Shown here in pieces: positions 1 through 8,183 of a DNA stretch of 36,697 bases (positions are counted from its first letter, which is position 1; the number at the start of each line of letters is the position of its first letter). The stretch comes from CAZOBJ01 sp964577825 (GTDB lineage Bacteria; Planctomycetota; SZUA-567; JAFGNG01), in the NCBI GenBank assembly GCA_964577825.1, contig CAZOBJ010000025.1, forward strand, positions 1-36,697, in the 5' to 3' direction. The position numbers and the translations under genes were made by a program. Under the pieces are notes generated by a model that made no database searches, had not been told where the DNA came from, and saw nothing but the letters and a program-made list of their open reading frames with translations.

Positions 1-415
1 CCCAGGTGGCGCGATGGGCGAAGAGTTCGGCGAGCTCGCCCGACAGGCGCGCGCCGTTGGTGAGCGCGGCGAACTGCACCGGGCTCGCGGCCAGGGCCTG
101 GACCGCCTCCAACAGGTGCGGGTAGCAGAAGGGTTCGCCCCCGCCGCTGAAGGTGACCGCCCGGACCTGCATGGCGATGATGTCCTCGACGATCTCGCGC
201 ATCTTGTCGCGCGGGATCCGGTCGCGGGCCTGCATGTCCCGGCCCAGCTGCAAGGCGTCGGCCCGGTACGCGCAGTAGGCGCAGTTGTGGTTGCAGGCGT
301 TCGTGGGCTTGATCCGGATGTGCACGGGCGCGAGCACCCGGTCCACGGACCGGGGCAGGCTGTCGACCTTGTCCCGGAAATGGAACACCTTCATGCAGCT
401 GTAGCGACGCTTCAC
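1..415 (-). CDS. Radical SAM protein, N-terminal part (runs off left edge)
   Basis: An open frame on the minus strand runs from a GTG at 415 to the window edge with no stop, giving about 138 residues. It reads K-R-R-Y-S-C-M-K from the start and carries CNHNCAYC, a CxxxCxxC iron-sulfur site for a radical SAM enzyme, at about residues 38-45. A GGGEP motif typical of the SAM-binding barrel follows. A purine-rich GAGAGG lies about 6 nt upstream of the GTG; an in-frame ATG at 394 is the alternative start. It lies 16 nt after the methyltransferase gene and so is the last visible gene of the operon. The substrate is unknown; context suggests a sugar or nucleotide-sugar modification. The C-terminal half is outside the window, so a SPASM or other auxiliary domain cannot be judged. 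Confidence 0.85.
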   Translation of the reverse strand, partial: MKRRYSCMKVFHFRDKVDSLPRSVDRVLAPVHIRIKPTNACNHNCAYCAYRADALQLGRDMQARDRIPRDKMREIVEDIIAMQVRAVTFSGGGEPFCYPHLLEAVQALAASPVQFAALTNGARLSGELAELFAHRATW

Positions 416-431
416 AGGGGGCCTCTCACCG

Positions 432-1094
432 TCACTCGAAAAAGATGAACTCGTAGTCGCCGGTATACCCGGCCTTGTCGAAGAGCCAAGTCCACTCCCG
501 CGGGCGGAAGAAGCTCTCGCAGGTGAGCGCCCAGCACTGCAGGTTGAAAAGCTCCTGCGCGTTGCGGTAGCTCTCCACCAGCACGTATTTGTCGCGCCCG
601 ACCCGCTCGACCTGCGCGAGCGCGCGCACGAGCGCGTCCACGGGCAGGTTGTGCAGCGTCCCGAGGCTGACGACCAGGTCGAAGGCCCCGTCCGCGAACG
701 GGAAGGGCGCCTCGGCCCGGCCCACGAACAGGCGCCCGCGCACTTCGGGCTTGGCCTCGCGGATCGCGTAGTCGGACACGTCGAACCCGACTGTGGTCGC
801 CCCGGGCAACACCTGGGAGAGCTCGTAGAGAAGGTACCCCTTGCCGCAGCCCACGTCCAGGATGCGCGCGTCCGGTCCGAGCCCGTACAGGTCCACGAGC
901 TGTTGGGCCACGGGCCGCCACCGGCCGTCGTACCGGTAGCCGCCGTACCCGTAGCGGCGGGCGCCGTCCCAGTAGTCGCGCCCGTATTGCCGGGCGACGC
1001 GCATGCACGCGGCCTTGTCGTCGGTCATCCGGCCCACGTAGTCGCGGGCGGTGCGCCGGTGCAGCGGGGTGACGAGTTCCACCAGGCGTCCCAT
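432..1094 (-). CDS. Class I SAM-dependent methyltransferase
   Basis: This 220-residue protein has the glycine-rich SAM-binding motif ILDVGCGKG at about residues 78-86, with acidic and hydrophobic strands after it in the order expected of a Rossmann-fold methyltransferase. The N-terminal 60 residues are rich in Tyr, Arg and Gly and match nothing I recognise. The ATG at 1094 has a GGAG about 7 nt upstream and sits 16 nt downstream of the transketolase C-half stop. Within a glycan operon it most likely methylates a sugar or sugar precursor, but the acceptor (O, N or C) cannot be told from sequence. Confidence 0.85.
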   Translation of the reverse strand: MGRLVELVTPLHRRTARDYVGRMTDDKAACMRVARQYGRDYWDGARRYGYGGYRYDGRWRPVAQQLVDLYGLGPDARILDVGCGKGYLLYELSQVLPGATTVGFDVSDYAIREAKPEVRGRLFVGRAEAPFPFADGAFDLVVSLGTLHNLPVDALVRALAQVERVGRDKYVLVESYRNAQELFNLQCWALTCESFFRPREWTWLFDKAGYTGDYEFIFFE

Positions 1095-1110
1095 AGCGTC
1101 TCCGGCGGGA

Positions 1111-2034
1111 TTACGAGGACAGGGCCCGCACCGCGTCCACGATGGCGGGCACGTCGATGCCGTGCCTGGCCATGAGCGCGGCCTGGGACCCGTACCCCTC
1201 GGGGAACGTGTCCGCGAGCCCGATGCGGCGCATGCGCTTGGCGCCCGCGAAGTCCGCCTCGCACAGGATCTCGGCCACCGCGCCGCCCAGCCCGCCCACG
1301 ATGGAGTGCTCCTCCACGGTCACGACCACCGCGGCGTCGCCGGCCGCGCGCACCAGGCCGTCCGCGTCAAAGGGCTTGATCGTGGGCACGTGCAGCACCC
1401 CGCACGAGCAACCCTCTTCGGCCAGGTGGTCGGCCGCCCGCAACGCCAGGCCCAGGCACACGCCCGTGGACACGACCAACGCGTCCGCGCCCTGCCGCAT
1501 GGGGTACGCGCGGCCGATCACGAACGGGTGCGCGGGGTCGGTCACCAGCGGATCGCCGCCCTTGCCCAGGCGGATGTACACGGGCCCGGGGTGGTCCACC
1601 GTGCAGGGCATGAGCCGCTGCATCTCCCCGGCGTCCGCGGGCGCGAGCACGGTCATGTTCGGCAGGGCGCGCAGGATCGCCAGGTCTTCCACGGTCTCGT
1701 GCGTGGGCCCCAGCGGCGCGTACACCAGCCCCCCGCCGTTGCCGATCAGGCGCACGGGCAGCCGCGCCAGGCACAGGTCCAGGGCCACCTGCTCGAAGCA
1801 GCGGCGGGTGAGGAAGCTGGCGATCGTGTTCACGTACACGATGTTCCCTTCCATGGCGAGCCCCGCGGCCATGCCGATCACGTTCGCTTCGCTGACCCCT
1901 TCCATAAAGAAGCGGTCGGGCATCTCGTCGCGGAACGCCTGGAGCGTCCCGGCGCCGAGGTCCGAGCCGATAAACACGATCCGCGGGTCGCGGCGGGCGA
2001 GCTCGTGGACCATCTCCAGGGCCGTGCGCCGCAT
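1111..2034 (-). CDS. Transketolase-like protein, C-terminal half (PYR plus C domains)
   Basis: The 307-residue protein matches the second half of transketolase or DXP synthase. An N-terminal pyrimidine-binding domain carries the catalytic-type glutamate in GVSEANVIGMAAGLA (about Glu49), and a C-terminal domain follows (about residues 185-307). Its partner, the ThDP-diphosphate-binding half, is the next gene upstream, so the two should form one thiamine-diphosphate enzyme that transfers two-carbon units. Split transketolases of this kind are common in secondary-metabolite and polysaccharide loci. The ATG at 2034 has AGGAG close upstream. A palindromic repeat pair lies between the two halves (113 nt gap). 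In this operon it may make or lengthen a ketose phosphate for the GmhA-like isomerase; that is inference. Confidence 0.9.
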   Translation of the reverse strand: MRRTALEMVHELARRDPRIVFIGSDLGAGTLQAFRDEMPDRFFMEGVSEANVIGMAAGLAMEGNIVYVNTIASFLTRRCFEQVALDLCLARLPVRLIGNGGGLVYAPLGPTHETVEDLAILRALPNMTVLAPADAGEMQRLMPCTVDHPGPVYIRLGKGGDPLVTDPAHPFVIGRAYPMRQGADALVVSTGVCLGLALRAADHLAEEGCSCGVLHVPTIKPFDADGLVRAAGDAAVVVTVEEHSIVGGLGGAVAEILCEADFAGAKRMRRIGLADTFPEGYGSQAALMARHGIDVPAIVDAVRALSS

Positions 2035-2046
2035 CCTAGCTCCTTT

Positions 2047-2144
2047 CCCTCACCCAACCCTCTCCCGGAGGGAGAGGGCTTCTTCTTGCGTAGCGGTTGC
2101 CCTCACCTTCCCCCTCTCCCCTCGGGAGAGGGCCGGGGTGAGGG
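2047..2144. repeat. Two palindromic GC-rich repeats between the transketolase halves
   Basis: Two hairpin-forming units lie here. The first (2047-2078) pairs CCCTCTCCC with GGGAGAGGG. The second (about 2100-2144) is a longer perfect-ended inverted repeat with CCCTCACC and GGTGAGGG outer arms and CTCTCCC/GGGAGAG inner arms. They belong to the same type-A family seen at 26.8, 30.7, 31.0 and 33.7 kb. Such REP-like elements occur widely in GC-rich bacterial genomes. Sitting inside an operon they could lower or stabilise downstream mRNA, but there is no U-tract, so a classical terminator is not supported. Confidence 0.8.
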
Positions 2145-2147
2145 AGC

Positions 2148-2999
2148 CTAGTCGGGCGCTGTCCCGGTCGCCTCGCCGGGGGGCTCCTCGATCGCCGCGA
2201 GGAGCGCGTCGAGGTCCGCGTCCTGGAGCCGGCTCTTGTGATGCCAGGTCGGGTCGTGCTCCACGAAGGGGACCCCCTTGCCCTTGACCGTGTCGCACAA
2301 CAGGGCGCTCGGACGACCGGCGGTGAAGGGGACCCGGCCCAGGGCTGCGCGCAGGGCGGCCACGTCGTGGCCGTCGCAGGTCTGTACCGCGAACCCGAAG
2401 CTGCGCCACTTGTCCGCGAACGGTTCCAGGTCGACCACCTCGGCCGTGGGACCGAAGGACTGCATCCGGTTCACGTCCACGAGCGCGGTCAGATGCTCGA
2501 GCTTGTGCTTGGCCGCGCACAGGGCCGCCTCCCACACCGAGCCCTCGTCGCACTCGCCGTCGCCGAGCACCACGAATACCCGTGCGCCCGTGGACCGCGT
2601 GCGCGCGTGCAGGGCCAGGCCGATGCCGATCGACAGCCCATGGCCCAGGCTGCCGGTGGTCGCCTCCACCCCGGGAACGCTGCCCAGGGTCGGATGTCCG
2701 CCCAGCCGCCCGTCGAGCGCGCAGAACCGGTCGAGCTCCTCGCGCGGGAAGAACCCCTTGTCCGCCAGGACCGCGTACAGGGCCAGGCAGCCGTGGCCTT
2801 TGCTCAGGATACACCGGTCTCGTCCGGGCCAGTCGGGCCGGGCCGGCTCGTAACGCAGCACGTCGTCGTAGAGCACGCGCAGGATCTCCACGAGCGAGAG
2901 CGCGCTTCCCAGGTGCCCGCGGCGGGCCGCGGCCAGGGTCTGCACGATCGTGCGACGCAGCGCGCGCGAGCGCGCGTCGAGCGGGGGGGGTGCGCTCAT
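2148..2999 (-). CDS. Transketolase-like protein, N-terminal half (ThDP-binding)
   Basis: This 283-residue protein is the N-terminal half of a transketolase. It has the GxGHxG-type region around LSKGHG (about residues 66-70) and the ThDP/metal signature GDGE at 146-149 ending at Asn177 (VDVNRMQ), the expected GDG-x(~28)-N spacing. The ATG at 2999 overlaps the kinase stop codon by four bases (ATGA), which fixes the start; the longer open frame upstream is a shadow of the kinase gene. With the C-half encoded next, it should form a two-subunit ThDP enzyme acting on ketose phosphates. The donor and acceptor sugars cannot be inferred from sequence alone. Confidence 0.92.
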   Translation of the reverse strand: MSAPPPLDARSRALRRTIVQTLAAARRGHLGSALSLVEILRVLYDDVLRYEPARPDWPGRDRCILSKGHGCLALYAVLADKGFFPREELDRFCALDGRLGGHPTLGSVPGVEATTGSLGHGLSIGIGLALHARTRSTGARVFVVLGDGECDEGSVWEAALCAAKHKLEHLTALVDVNRMQSFGPTAEVVDLEPFADKWRSFGFAVQTCDGHDVAALRAALGRVPFTAGRPSALLCDTVKGKGVPFVEHDPTWHHKSRLQDADLDALLAAIEEPPGEATGTAPD

Positions 3000-4111
3000 C
3001 CCGGGCCTCCACTGCGCACGGGCCGCGCCTTGCGGGCGGCGAGCGCCCGGCGCAACAGCTTGCGCGCGGCGACGAGCTGCGCCGCGCGCACCGCGTCCGT
3101 GTCCGCCTGCGCGCCGGCGGCGAACCGGCGGCGGGCCCGGTCCGCAGGTACGAACTCGTTCAACAGGATCGCGCACCACTTCAGCGCGAAGAGCGGATAC
3201 CGCGCGCGCACGCGGTCGGCCAGGCCCGCAGTGTCCACCCCGGCCTCGCCGAGCGCCTCGATCATGCGGCGCAGGAACCGGGCGCGCCGCTTCTCGTCCA
3301 CGGGCTCGGCCGGGTGGAGCCGGTAATCGGCGAGCATCTTGGCCGGGTCGTCGAATCCGAAGTACTCGAAATCCAGGAACGTGAGCGTCCCCTGCGCGTC
3401 GCGCAGCGCGTTGTGGAACCCGTAGTCCGAGGGGCTGAGCACCCGCGCCGCGGGCGGGAGCGGCTCCTCCGGGCTCGCGCCGCGCGCACGCTCCCTGTCC
3501 AGGCTCCATGTGCGAAGCGTGTCCCACGCAGGCTCGAGCTCGTGATCCAGGAAGGCGCGCAGGCCCTTGGCGTGCGGTGGGTCTGTGGCCGCCTCGCGCA
3601 GACGGGTCACTCGCTTGTCCACGTCCGCGTGGACCTGGACGAGCGAAAAGCAGGCCTCGCTCGCCGACCGGATGCGCGCGCGCCGCGCCTCTTCGCGCAG
3701 GGACTGCATGCGGGCCAGGAACGCGGCGAGGGCGTCCAGGTCTTCGTCAGTGACCTGGTCCGGCACGCGGCCCTCCACCCAGGTGAAGAACGCGCACCGC
3801 CGCGCGGGGTCGCTGGCCGCGACCCGGGGCACGCACTCGATGCCGTGCGCGCACAGAAGGTGCAGGGCCGCCACCTCCGCGCCCAGCCGGTCGCGCGGGT
3901 CGGCCTCCGCTTCGGGGTAGCACTTGGCCGCGAGCGGCCGCCCGCGGGCGAACGCGACTTGGTAGACCCGGCTGTTGCGCCCGCCGGGCACCCCGCGCAC
4001 GGCGCGCACCTCGCGGCCCAGCAGGTCCCAGGCGCTGGCCGCGAGCAGCAGCGGGTCAGCTGGTCGCGCGCAGGAGTCCGCCCACGCGTCGGCCGATGGC
4101 TGTCCAGTCAC
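2996..4111 (-). CDS. Aminoglycoside-phosphotransferase-fold (APH) small-molecule kinase
   Basis: From GTG 4111 the protein has 371 residues. Features of an APH-type kinase are visible: a Gly-rich turn near 43-44, a likely ATP-binding lysine in AAK (Lys63), a catalytic-loop remnant SPSDYGFHN with Asp229 and Asn234, and the metal-binding aspartate in LDFEY (Asp247). The usual HxD histidine is replaced by Ser. It is probably a kinase for a sugar or sugar precursor rather than an antibiotic-resistance gene, given its place between a HAD phosphatase and a transketolase. The start is uncertain: GTG 4111 overlaps the HAD gene end by 56 nt, and later GTG codons are possible. The 3' end overlaps the next gene by 4 nt. 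Confidence 0.8.
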   Translation of the reverse strand: MTGQPSADAWADSCARPADPLLLAASAWDLLGREVRAVRGVPGGRNSRVYQVAFARGRPLAAKCYPEAEADPRDRLGAEVAALHLLCAHGIECVPRVAASDPARRCAFFTWVEGRVPDQVTDEDLDALAAFLARMQSLREEARRARIRSASEACFSLVQVHADVDKRVTRLREAATDPPHAKGLRAFLDHELEPAWDTLRTWSLDRERARGASPEEPLPPAARVLSPSDYGFHNALRDAQGTLTFLDFEYFGFDDPAKMLADYRLHPAEPVDEKRRARFLRRMIEALGEAGVDTAGLADRVRARYPLFALKWCAILLNEFVPADRARRRFAAGAQADTDAVRAAQLVAARKLLRRALAARKARPVRSGGPG

Positions 4112-4727
4112 CGAACACCTCCACGCCCGGCCCGGCGGCCTCGGTCCCCTGGGGCGCGTACAGGATCCGCGCCACCCCCGCGGGGAACCCGGGCTCGGCA
4201 AAGGTCTCCGCCAGGTCGTCCACGAAGCACAGGCACCCGAGCCGCGCGATGCGCGCGAGCTTGTCCGCGCGGGTGTCCTCGAAAAACACGTCCCCCGGGT
4301 CGATCGGGCCCGCCGGGGCCAGGAACTCGTGCGCGGCGAGCCACGCGCGCGCGGCCGCGCGCAGGTCCGCGCCCCGCGGGTCCGCGGCCGCCCGCGTGGT
4401 CTTGTGGCTGACCACGGCCACGCGCGCGCCGTCGGCCCGCCACGCGGCCAGCGCAGCGCGCGCCCCCGGCGCGGGCGGCGCCTCCGCGAGGCGCGGACCG
4501 TAGACCCGGGCCTGGAGCTCTTGCCAGGCGGGCTCGCCGCCCGGTCCGGCCCGCACCGCGTCGCGCACCGTGCGCTTGTCCCGCGGCGTGCGCCCGGGCG
4601 CGAGCCCGCGTTCCACGGCGACGGCGTGGAACAGTCCGTCGCAGCGCACGATCGTGTTGTCCAGGTCCACGCCGAGCACGCGCCCCACGGGCCGAGCCCC
4701 TCCGGTCTGCGCGCCGCTTGCGCTCAT
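4056..4727 (-). CDS. HAD-superfamily hydrolase
   Basis: This 223-residue protein carries the HAD motifs in order: the nucleophile pair in VDLDNT (Asp21, Asp23), motif II Ser107 in VVSHKT, a lysine in RADK (about Lys156) and the acidic motif IV VDD (Asp170, Asp171). The ATG at 4727 is chosen because the motifs start soon after it; the 612-residue frame that continues upstream is antisense or out of frame to the radical SAM gene. It is not a close match to GmhB, whose nucleophile motif differs (DRDGT). A phosphatase acting on a sugar phosphate made by the neighbouring enzymes is the simplest reading. It lies 23 nt after the radical SAM gene and overlaps the kinase gene. Confidence 0.8.
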   Translation of the reverse strand: MSASGAQTGGARPVGRVLGVDLDNTIVRCDGLFHAVAVERGLAPGRTPRDKRTVRDAVRAGPGGEPAWQELQARVYGPRLAEAPPAPGARAALAAWRADGARVAVVSHKTTRAAADPRGADLRAAARAWLAAHEFLAPAGPIDPGDVFFEDTRADKLARIARLGCLCFVDDLAETFAEPGFPAGVARILYAPQGTEAAGPGVEVFGDWTAIGRRVGGLLRATS

Positions 4728-4750
4728 CCAGCCGTAGCCGGGGCGGCGCG

Positions 4751-5821
4751 CTAGATAAAGTTCACGTGCGGGGGCGGCTCGCGCTGGAGCGCCCACAGGT
4801 ACCGGTTCGCCTCGTCCATGCGGCAGTTGAGCCGGCAGGTGCGCGCGTCGAGCTCGCGCGCGACCCAGTCCAGGTGCCGGCGGCGCCGCTCGCCCTCCCA
4901 GATCTGCCGGAAGGTCTGCTCGTACAGGTTGCCGTACCGGAACCGCTCGTCGCCCAGGTACACGCTGCACCCCCACACGTTGCCGCCCGCGTCCACGTAC
5001 GACCAGAACGGCAGGGCCAGGCACCGGTTGTAGGGGTGGTCCTGCTCGTCCCACTTGCGCATGGTGCGCGCGCGCAGGATGACCTGGAACCGGTCCGTGG
5101 CCTCTCGCGCCAGGGCCTCGGCCAGGGCCTGGTCGTCGTGGTAGCGCACGTCCTTGTACGTGGTGGTCTCGCTGCGCGGGTGCTGGGAGTAGGGCTTGAT
5201 CACGAGATAATCGGCCCCGAGCTCCCGCGCGCGCGCGGCGAGCGTGGCCGCCTCGGCCCGGTTCTCGGGCAAGAGGACCATTTGCAGGCCCAGGGTGCAG
5301 CCCCACCCGTGCCGGGCGCGCAGCGCGGCCGCGCGCTCGATGTTCGCGAGCACGATGTCGAAGTCCGCGGGCTTGGTGCGGTGGATGGCCGCGTAGGTCT
5401 CGCGCGTGCCCGCGTTGATGCTCACCTTCACCCACTCGCTGTGCGGCAGAATCCTCCGGGCCGCGTCCTCGGTGAACAGGACCCCGTTCGTGGTGAGCGC
5501 CTGGTCGATGCCGCAGGCATGGCCGTGCTCGACGATCCGCGGCAAGTCCCGGTGCAGGAGCGGCTCGCCTTCGCCGCCGTGCATCAGGCTCTTGAGGCCC
5601 AGGCGCCCGAGCTCCGCGATCCGCTCGCGCAGCATGTCCCAGGCCAGGAACCGGGTCTGGTAGCCCACGTAGTCGAGCCCGCAGAATGTGCACCGGTGGT
5701 TGCACGCGCCCGCGGGGCTCAGCTCCATGTAGATCGGCCACACCGTGCGGCCGGCCAGCCAGTCGGCCACCCGCTGGGGGTGGTAGTGGAGCTTGTGGTG
5801 GTCGATCCCGTACCGGTCCAT
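4751..5821 (-). CDS. Radical SAM/SPASM-type enzyme
   Basis: The 356-residue protein has the radical SAM cluster site CNHRCTFC (Cys40, Cys44, Cys47) and a GGEGEP motif for SAM binding. A Cys-rich C-terminal region (RCLALP, WGCSVY, TCRLNC) resembles a SPASM or twitch domain holding an additional Fe-S cluster. Radical SAM enzymes of this type are frequent in surface-polysaccharide loci, where known members epimerise, dehydrate or otherwise modify sugars. The ATG at 5821 begins a sequence that reads well from residue 1; the upstream in-frame extension would run through the promoter-like element at 5926-5953. It is preceded by 179 nt without a gene. Confidence 0.87.
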   Translation of the reverse strand: MDRYGIDHHKLHYHPQRVADWLAGRTVWPIYMELSPAGACNHRCTFCGLDYVGYQTRFLAWDMLRERIAELGRLGLKSLMHGGEGEPLLHRDLPRIVEHGHACGIDQALTTNGVLFTEDAARRILPHSEWVKVSINAGTRETYAAIHRTKPADFDIVLANIERAAALRARHGWGCTLGLQMVLLPENRAEAATLAARARELGADYLVIKPYSQHPRSETTTYKDVRYHDDQALAEALAREATDRFQVILRARTMRKWDEQDHPYNRCLALPFWSYVDAGGNVWGCSVYLGDERFRYGNLYEQTFRQIWEGERRRRHLDWVARELDARTCRLNCRMDEANRYLWALQREPPPHVNFI

Positions 5822-5925
5822 GCGCCGTGTCTCGCTGGAAGTCCGCGTACTGACGTACCTTGCGCGCCCCGCCCGCAGCCTTGCTACGCCGCACGCGCGC
5901 CCCGCGGGCAGGGGCCGAACCCTTG

Positions 5926-5953
5926 AGTATAGCCCGGCCGGCGGCTGGATCAA
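5926..5953 (-). promoter_or_regulatory. Predicted sigma70-type promoter for the radical SAM gene and downstream genes
   Basis: On the minus strand TTGATC (5953-5948) is followed after 16 nt by TATACT (5931-5926). Transcription would begin near 5919, leaving a leader of about 100 nt before the ATG at 5821. It sits in the only sizeable gap (5822-6000) of this operon, so it could give the lower half of the operon independent expression. Confidence 0.5.
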
Positions 5954-6000
5954 GGGTCTGGCGGCGGGAGTCGAGAGGCGCGCGAACAGGCGGGCCGGAC

Positions 6001-6582
6001 TCACCCGCGGTCCGCGGCCTCCATCAGGTCCATCCAGTGGTGGAGCACGGCCGCGTGGCAGGTCTCGGCCGGCCCATAGGCCCGGGCGGGCACATAGGCG
6101 TTCAGGTTCCCCCGCGCGCGCAGAGGATTGTCCCCCTGGAACGCGGTCAGGGTCACCACGAACAGGCGCGCCTCGCGCGCGAGGTCGGCGGCGGCCAGGA
6201 TGTTCTCGCTCGCGCCCGAGCTGCTGATGGCCACGAGCATGTCGCCCTCGCGGGCCCGGCGGCGCAGGGGCTCGGCGTACACGCTGGCGAACCCCAGGTC
6301 GTTCGAGAGCGCGGTCACGAGCGCGGGATCGGTGAACACCTGGGTGTGCAACCGACAGGTCTTGGCCAGGTCCGCGGCCATGTGGCTGGCCATGGACGCG
6401 CTCGCCCCGTTACCGATCAGATAAATCGTGCCCCCGGCGCGGCGCACGGCTGTGGTCCGGTCCACCCAGCGCGCGAACCCCTGGTCCGCGGACAGGGGCG
6501 CCCGGTCGGCGTCCGTGAACGCGAGCGCGGCGAAGAGCTCGCCCAGCTCGTGGGTGCGGTCGGACCAGGCCCGCGGTCGCAT
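6001..6582 (-). CDS. SIS-domain isomerase, GmhA-like (phosphoheptose isomerase family)
   Basis: The 193-residue protein is the size of GmhA (about 192). It has the SIS signatures IGNGASASMASHMAADL (about 56-72) and AISSSGASENI (about 118-128). His67 aligns with the zinc-binding His of GmhA. In GmhA the reaction is sedoheptulose 7-phosphate to D-glycero-D-manno-heptose 7-phosphate, the first step to ADP- or GDP-heptose. The gene lies 19 nt after the HldE-like gene and has GGAGAG before its ATG. The pairing with an HldE-like enzyme supports a heptose-type pathway, but the C-terminal metal ligands differ enough that another ketose phosphate could be the substrate. Confidence 0.82.
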   Translation of the reverse strand: MRPRAWSDRTHELGELFAALAFTDADRAPLSADQGFARWVDRTTAVRRAGGTIYLIGNGASASMASHMAADLAKTCRLHTQVFTDPALVTALSNDLGFASVYAEPLRRRAREGDMLVAISSSGASENILAAADLAREARLFVVTLTAFQGDNPLRARGNLNAYVPARAYGPAETCHAAVLHHWMDLMEAADRG

Positions 6583-6601
6583 GGGCGCTCTCCTCGATGC
6601 G

Positions 6602-8125
6602 TTACTTGAGCAGGCTCGTGACGTGGCGCAACAGGCTCACCGGGTCGATGGCGCGCTCGTTGCCCAGAATCGCGCAGGCCTCGGCGCCGACCACGTTGGC
6701 GATGAACCCGACCTCCTCCATGGGCGCGCCGCGCGCCACGCACGGGGCCGAAAGGGCCAGCACCGCGTCGCCCGCGCCGATGCGGTCCACGGTGCGGATC
6801 GCGAACGCGGGCACCTGGCAGAACCCCGCCTGCCGATCGTAACACAGGCACCCGGCTTTGCCCTGGGTGACCAGAAACCGCGGGCAGTCCATGCGCCCGG
6901 CCAGCACGCGCACCACCTCTTCCAGGCCCGCGCGCGGGTCGCGCACCTCCAGGCGCGCCTCGGGCACGTCGATGGACACGTAGTCCGCGCGCGGGTACTT
7001 GGTCACGAAGTTGAACCCGCGGTTGCCTGCGTTCACCTGGGCGTTGACCGCCAGAAACCGCGCCCGGTCGCACACGAGCCGCACCGCCCTGGGCGTGAAC
7101 ATGGCGTGCCCGTAGTCGGCGAGCACCACCACGTCGTACCGGGGGACCAGGTCCTCGAGCGCGGCGCACAGCGCGGCCTCGTCGTCGTCGGTCAAGGGAT
7201 CGTCGTTGATGAGGTACACCTCGAAGAGCTTCTGCGCGAGGTACTCCTCCAGGAACCGGCGCTTGACGATCGTGGGGCTGTCGGTCTTGTACAGGAAGCG
7301 CGCGCGCACGCGTTCGTCGAGCGCACTGCGCACGAACTCCTCGCGGCTCTCGTCCGCCCCGAGGAACGTGAGCACGCCCACCTCGGCGCAGAACCCGGCC
7401 AGGTGGTTGGCGATGGCCAGGATGCCGCCCGCGTAACACTGCGCGTAGTTGAACTTGGCCGCCAGGATCGGGTCCTTGTTCGCCTTGTCGAGCACGTCGC
7501 AGAAATGGTACTCGTCCAGGATCGTCTCGCCCACGGCCAGGACCTTGAGCTCACGCAGGCCCTGGAGCGTGTCCACGATCCCCTGGGCGTCATGGGTGCG
7601 GCGGAATCGGTCCAGGAACGCCTTGGCCTCGGGCGTGAACACGTCCAGGTGCCGGTTGATGAGCGAACTCGCGCACGAGAGCTCGGTGTCCGTGAGCGCC
7701 AATCGCCCGCCAGCGGCCTGGACGGCGGCCTCCTCGTCGCGGATGGCATCGGTGTGGTCGCGCTTGCCCGCGTCCTGGACCGCGCCCTTCACGTACACGT
7801 GCGGACGCAGCCGGCGGATCGCGTCCACCGCGGTGGGCGCGCCGCTCGAGGTTACGTAATCCACGCACCCGAGCGCGGCCAGGGCCTCCAGGCGCAGCCG
7901 CTCGGGGAACGCGGGCCGGTGCGGGCCCTTGTCCACGTACGCGTCGGGCGTGACGGTGACCACGAGCACGTCGCCCAGGCGGCGGGCCTCCTCCAGGTGC
8001 TTGATGTGCCCGATGTGCAACAGGTCGAAGACCCCGTGGCACTGCACCACGGTCTGCCCGTCGCCGCGGCGACCCTCCAGGATCGCGCAGAGCTCGTCGA
8101 GGGTCTTGATCTTGTCCGCGGACAT
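6602..8125 (-). CDS. Bifunctional nucleotidyltransferase/PfkB-family kinase, HldE-like with reversed domain order
   Basis: The 507-residue protein starts with a cytidylyltransferase-fold domain (about 1-125; motif GVFDLLHIGH with HxGH at 37-40). It continues with a PfkB/ribokinase domain (about 190-505), ending with the anion-hole and base motif DRIGAGD at 447-453. E. coli HldE has the kinase first and the adenylyltransferase second, so the order here is inverted. The expected chemistry is phosphorylation of a sugar phosphate at C1 and its activation by a nucleotide. The ATG at 8125 is preceded by GGAAGGA and by a near-consensus promoter. The fact that gmhA-like follows directly argues that it activates a heptose-like sugar. 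Nucleotide specificity (ADP versus CDP or GDP) is not visible. Confidence 0.85.
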   Translation of the reverse strand: MSADKIKTLDELCAILEGRRGDGQTVVQCHGVFDLLHIGHIKHLEEARRLGDVLVVTVTPDAYVDKGPHRPAFPERLRLEALAALGCVDYVTSSGAPTAVDAIRRLRPHVYVKGAVQDAGKRDHTDAIRDEEAAVQAAGGRLALTDTELSCASSLINRHLDVFTPEAKAFLDRFRRTHDAQGIVDTLQGLRELKVLAVGETILDEYHFCDVLDKANKDPILAAKFNYAQCYAGGILAIANHLAGFCAEVGVLTFLGADESREEFVRSALDERVRARFLYKTDSPTIVKRRFLEEYLAQKLFEVYLINDDPLTDDDEAALCAALEDLVPRYDVVVLADYGHAMFTPRAVRLVCDRARFLAVNAQVNAGNRGFNFVTKYPRADYVSIDVPEARLEVRDPRAGLEEVVRVLAGRMDCPRFLVTQGKAGCLCYDRQAGFCQVPAFAIRTVDRIGAGDAVLALSAPCVARGAPMEEVGFIANVVGAEACAILGNERAIDPVSLLRHVTSLLK

Positions 8126-8183
8126 CGCCGTCCTTCCGGAGGGGCCAACCGCGGACCGGCCGGCCCGCGTGCGACAACCGGCC

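Noticed and set aside
2047..2144. Intrinsic terminator between the transketolase halves
   Set aside because: The hairpin has no U-tract, the two halves must be co-expressed, and the same palindrome occurs elsewhere as a repeat.
2996..4111. Antibiotic-resistance aminoglycoside kinase
   Set aside because: The catalytic loop departs from resistance enzymes (SPSD instead of HxD) and the gene is embedded in a sugar operon.
4751..5821. Sulfatase-maturating radical SAM enzyme for the sulfatase at 27.1 kb
   Set aside because: The radical SAM genes lie in glycan operons far from the sulfatase and are co-transcribed with sugar enzymes; nothing in sequence links them to formylglycine formation.
4056..5894. 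A 612-residue open frame on the minus strand spanning the HAD gene and the radical SAM gene
   Set aside because: The N-terminal 390 residues are a low-complexity Arg/Gly/Pro shadow of the radical SAM gene in another frame; only the last 223 residues have real motifs.
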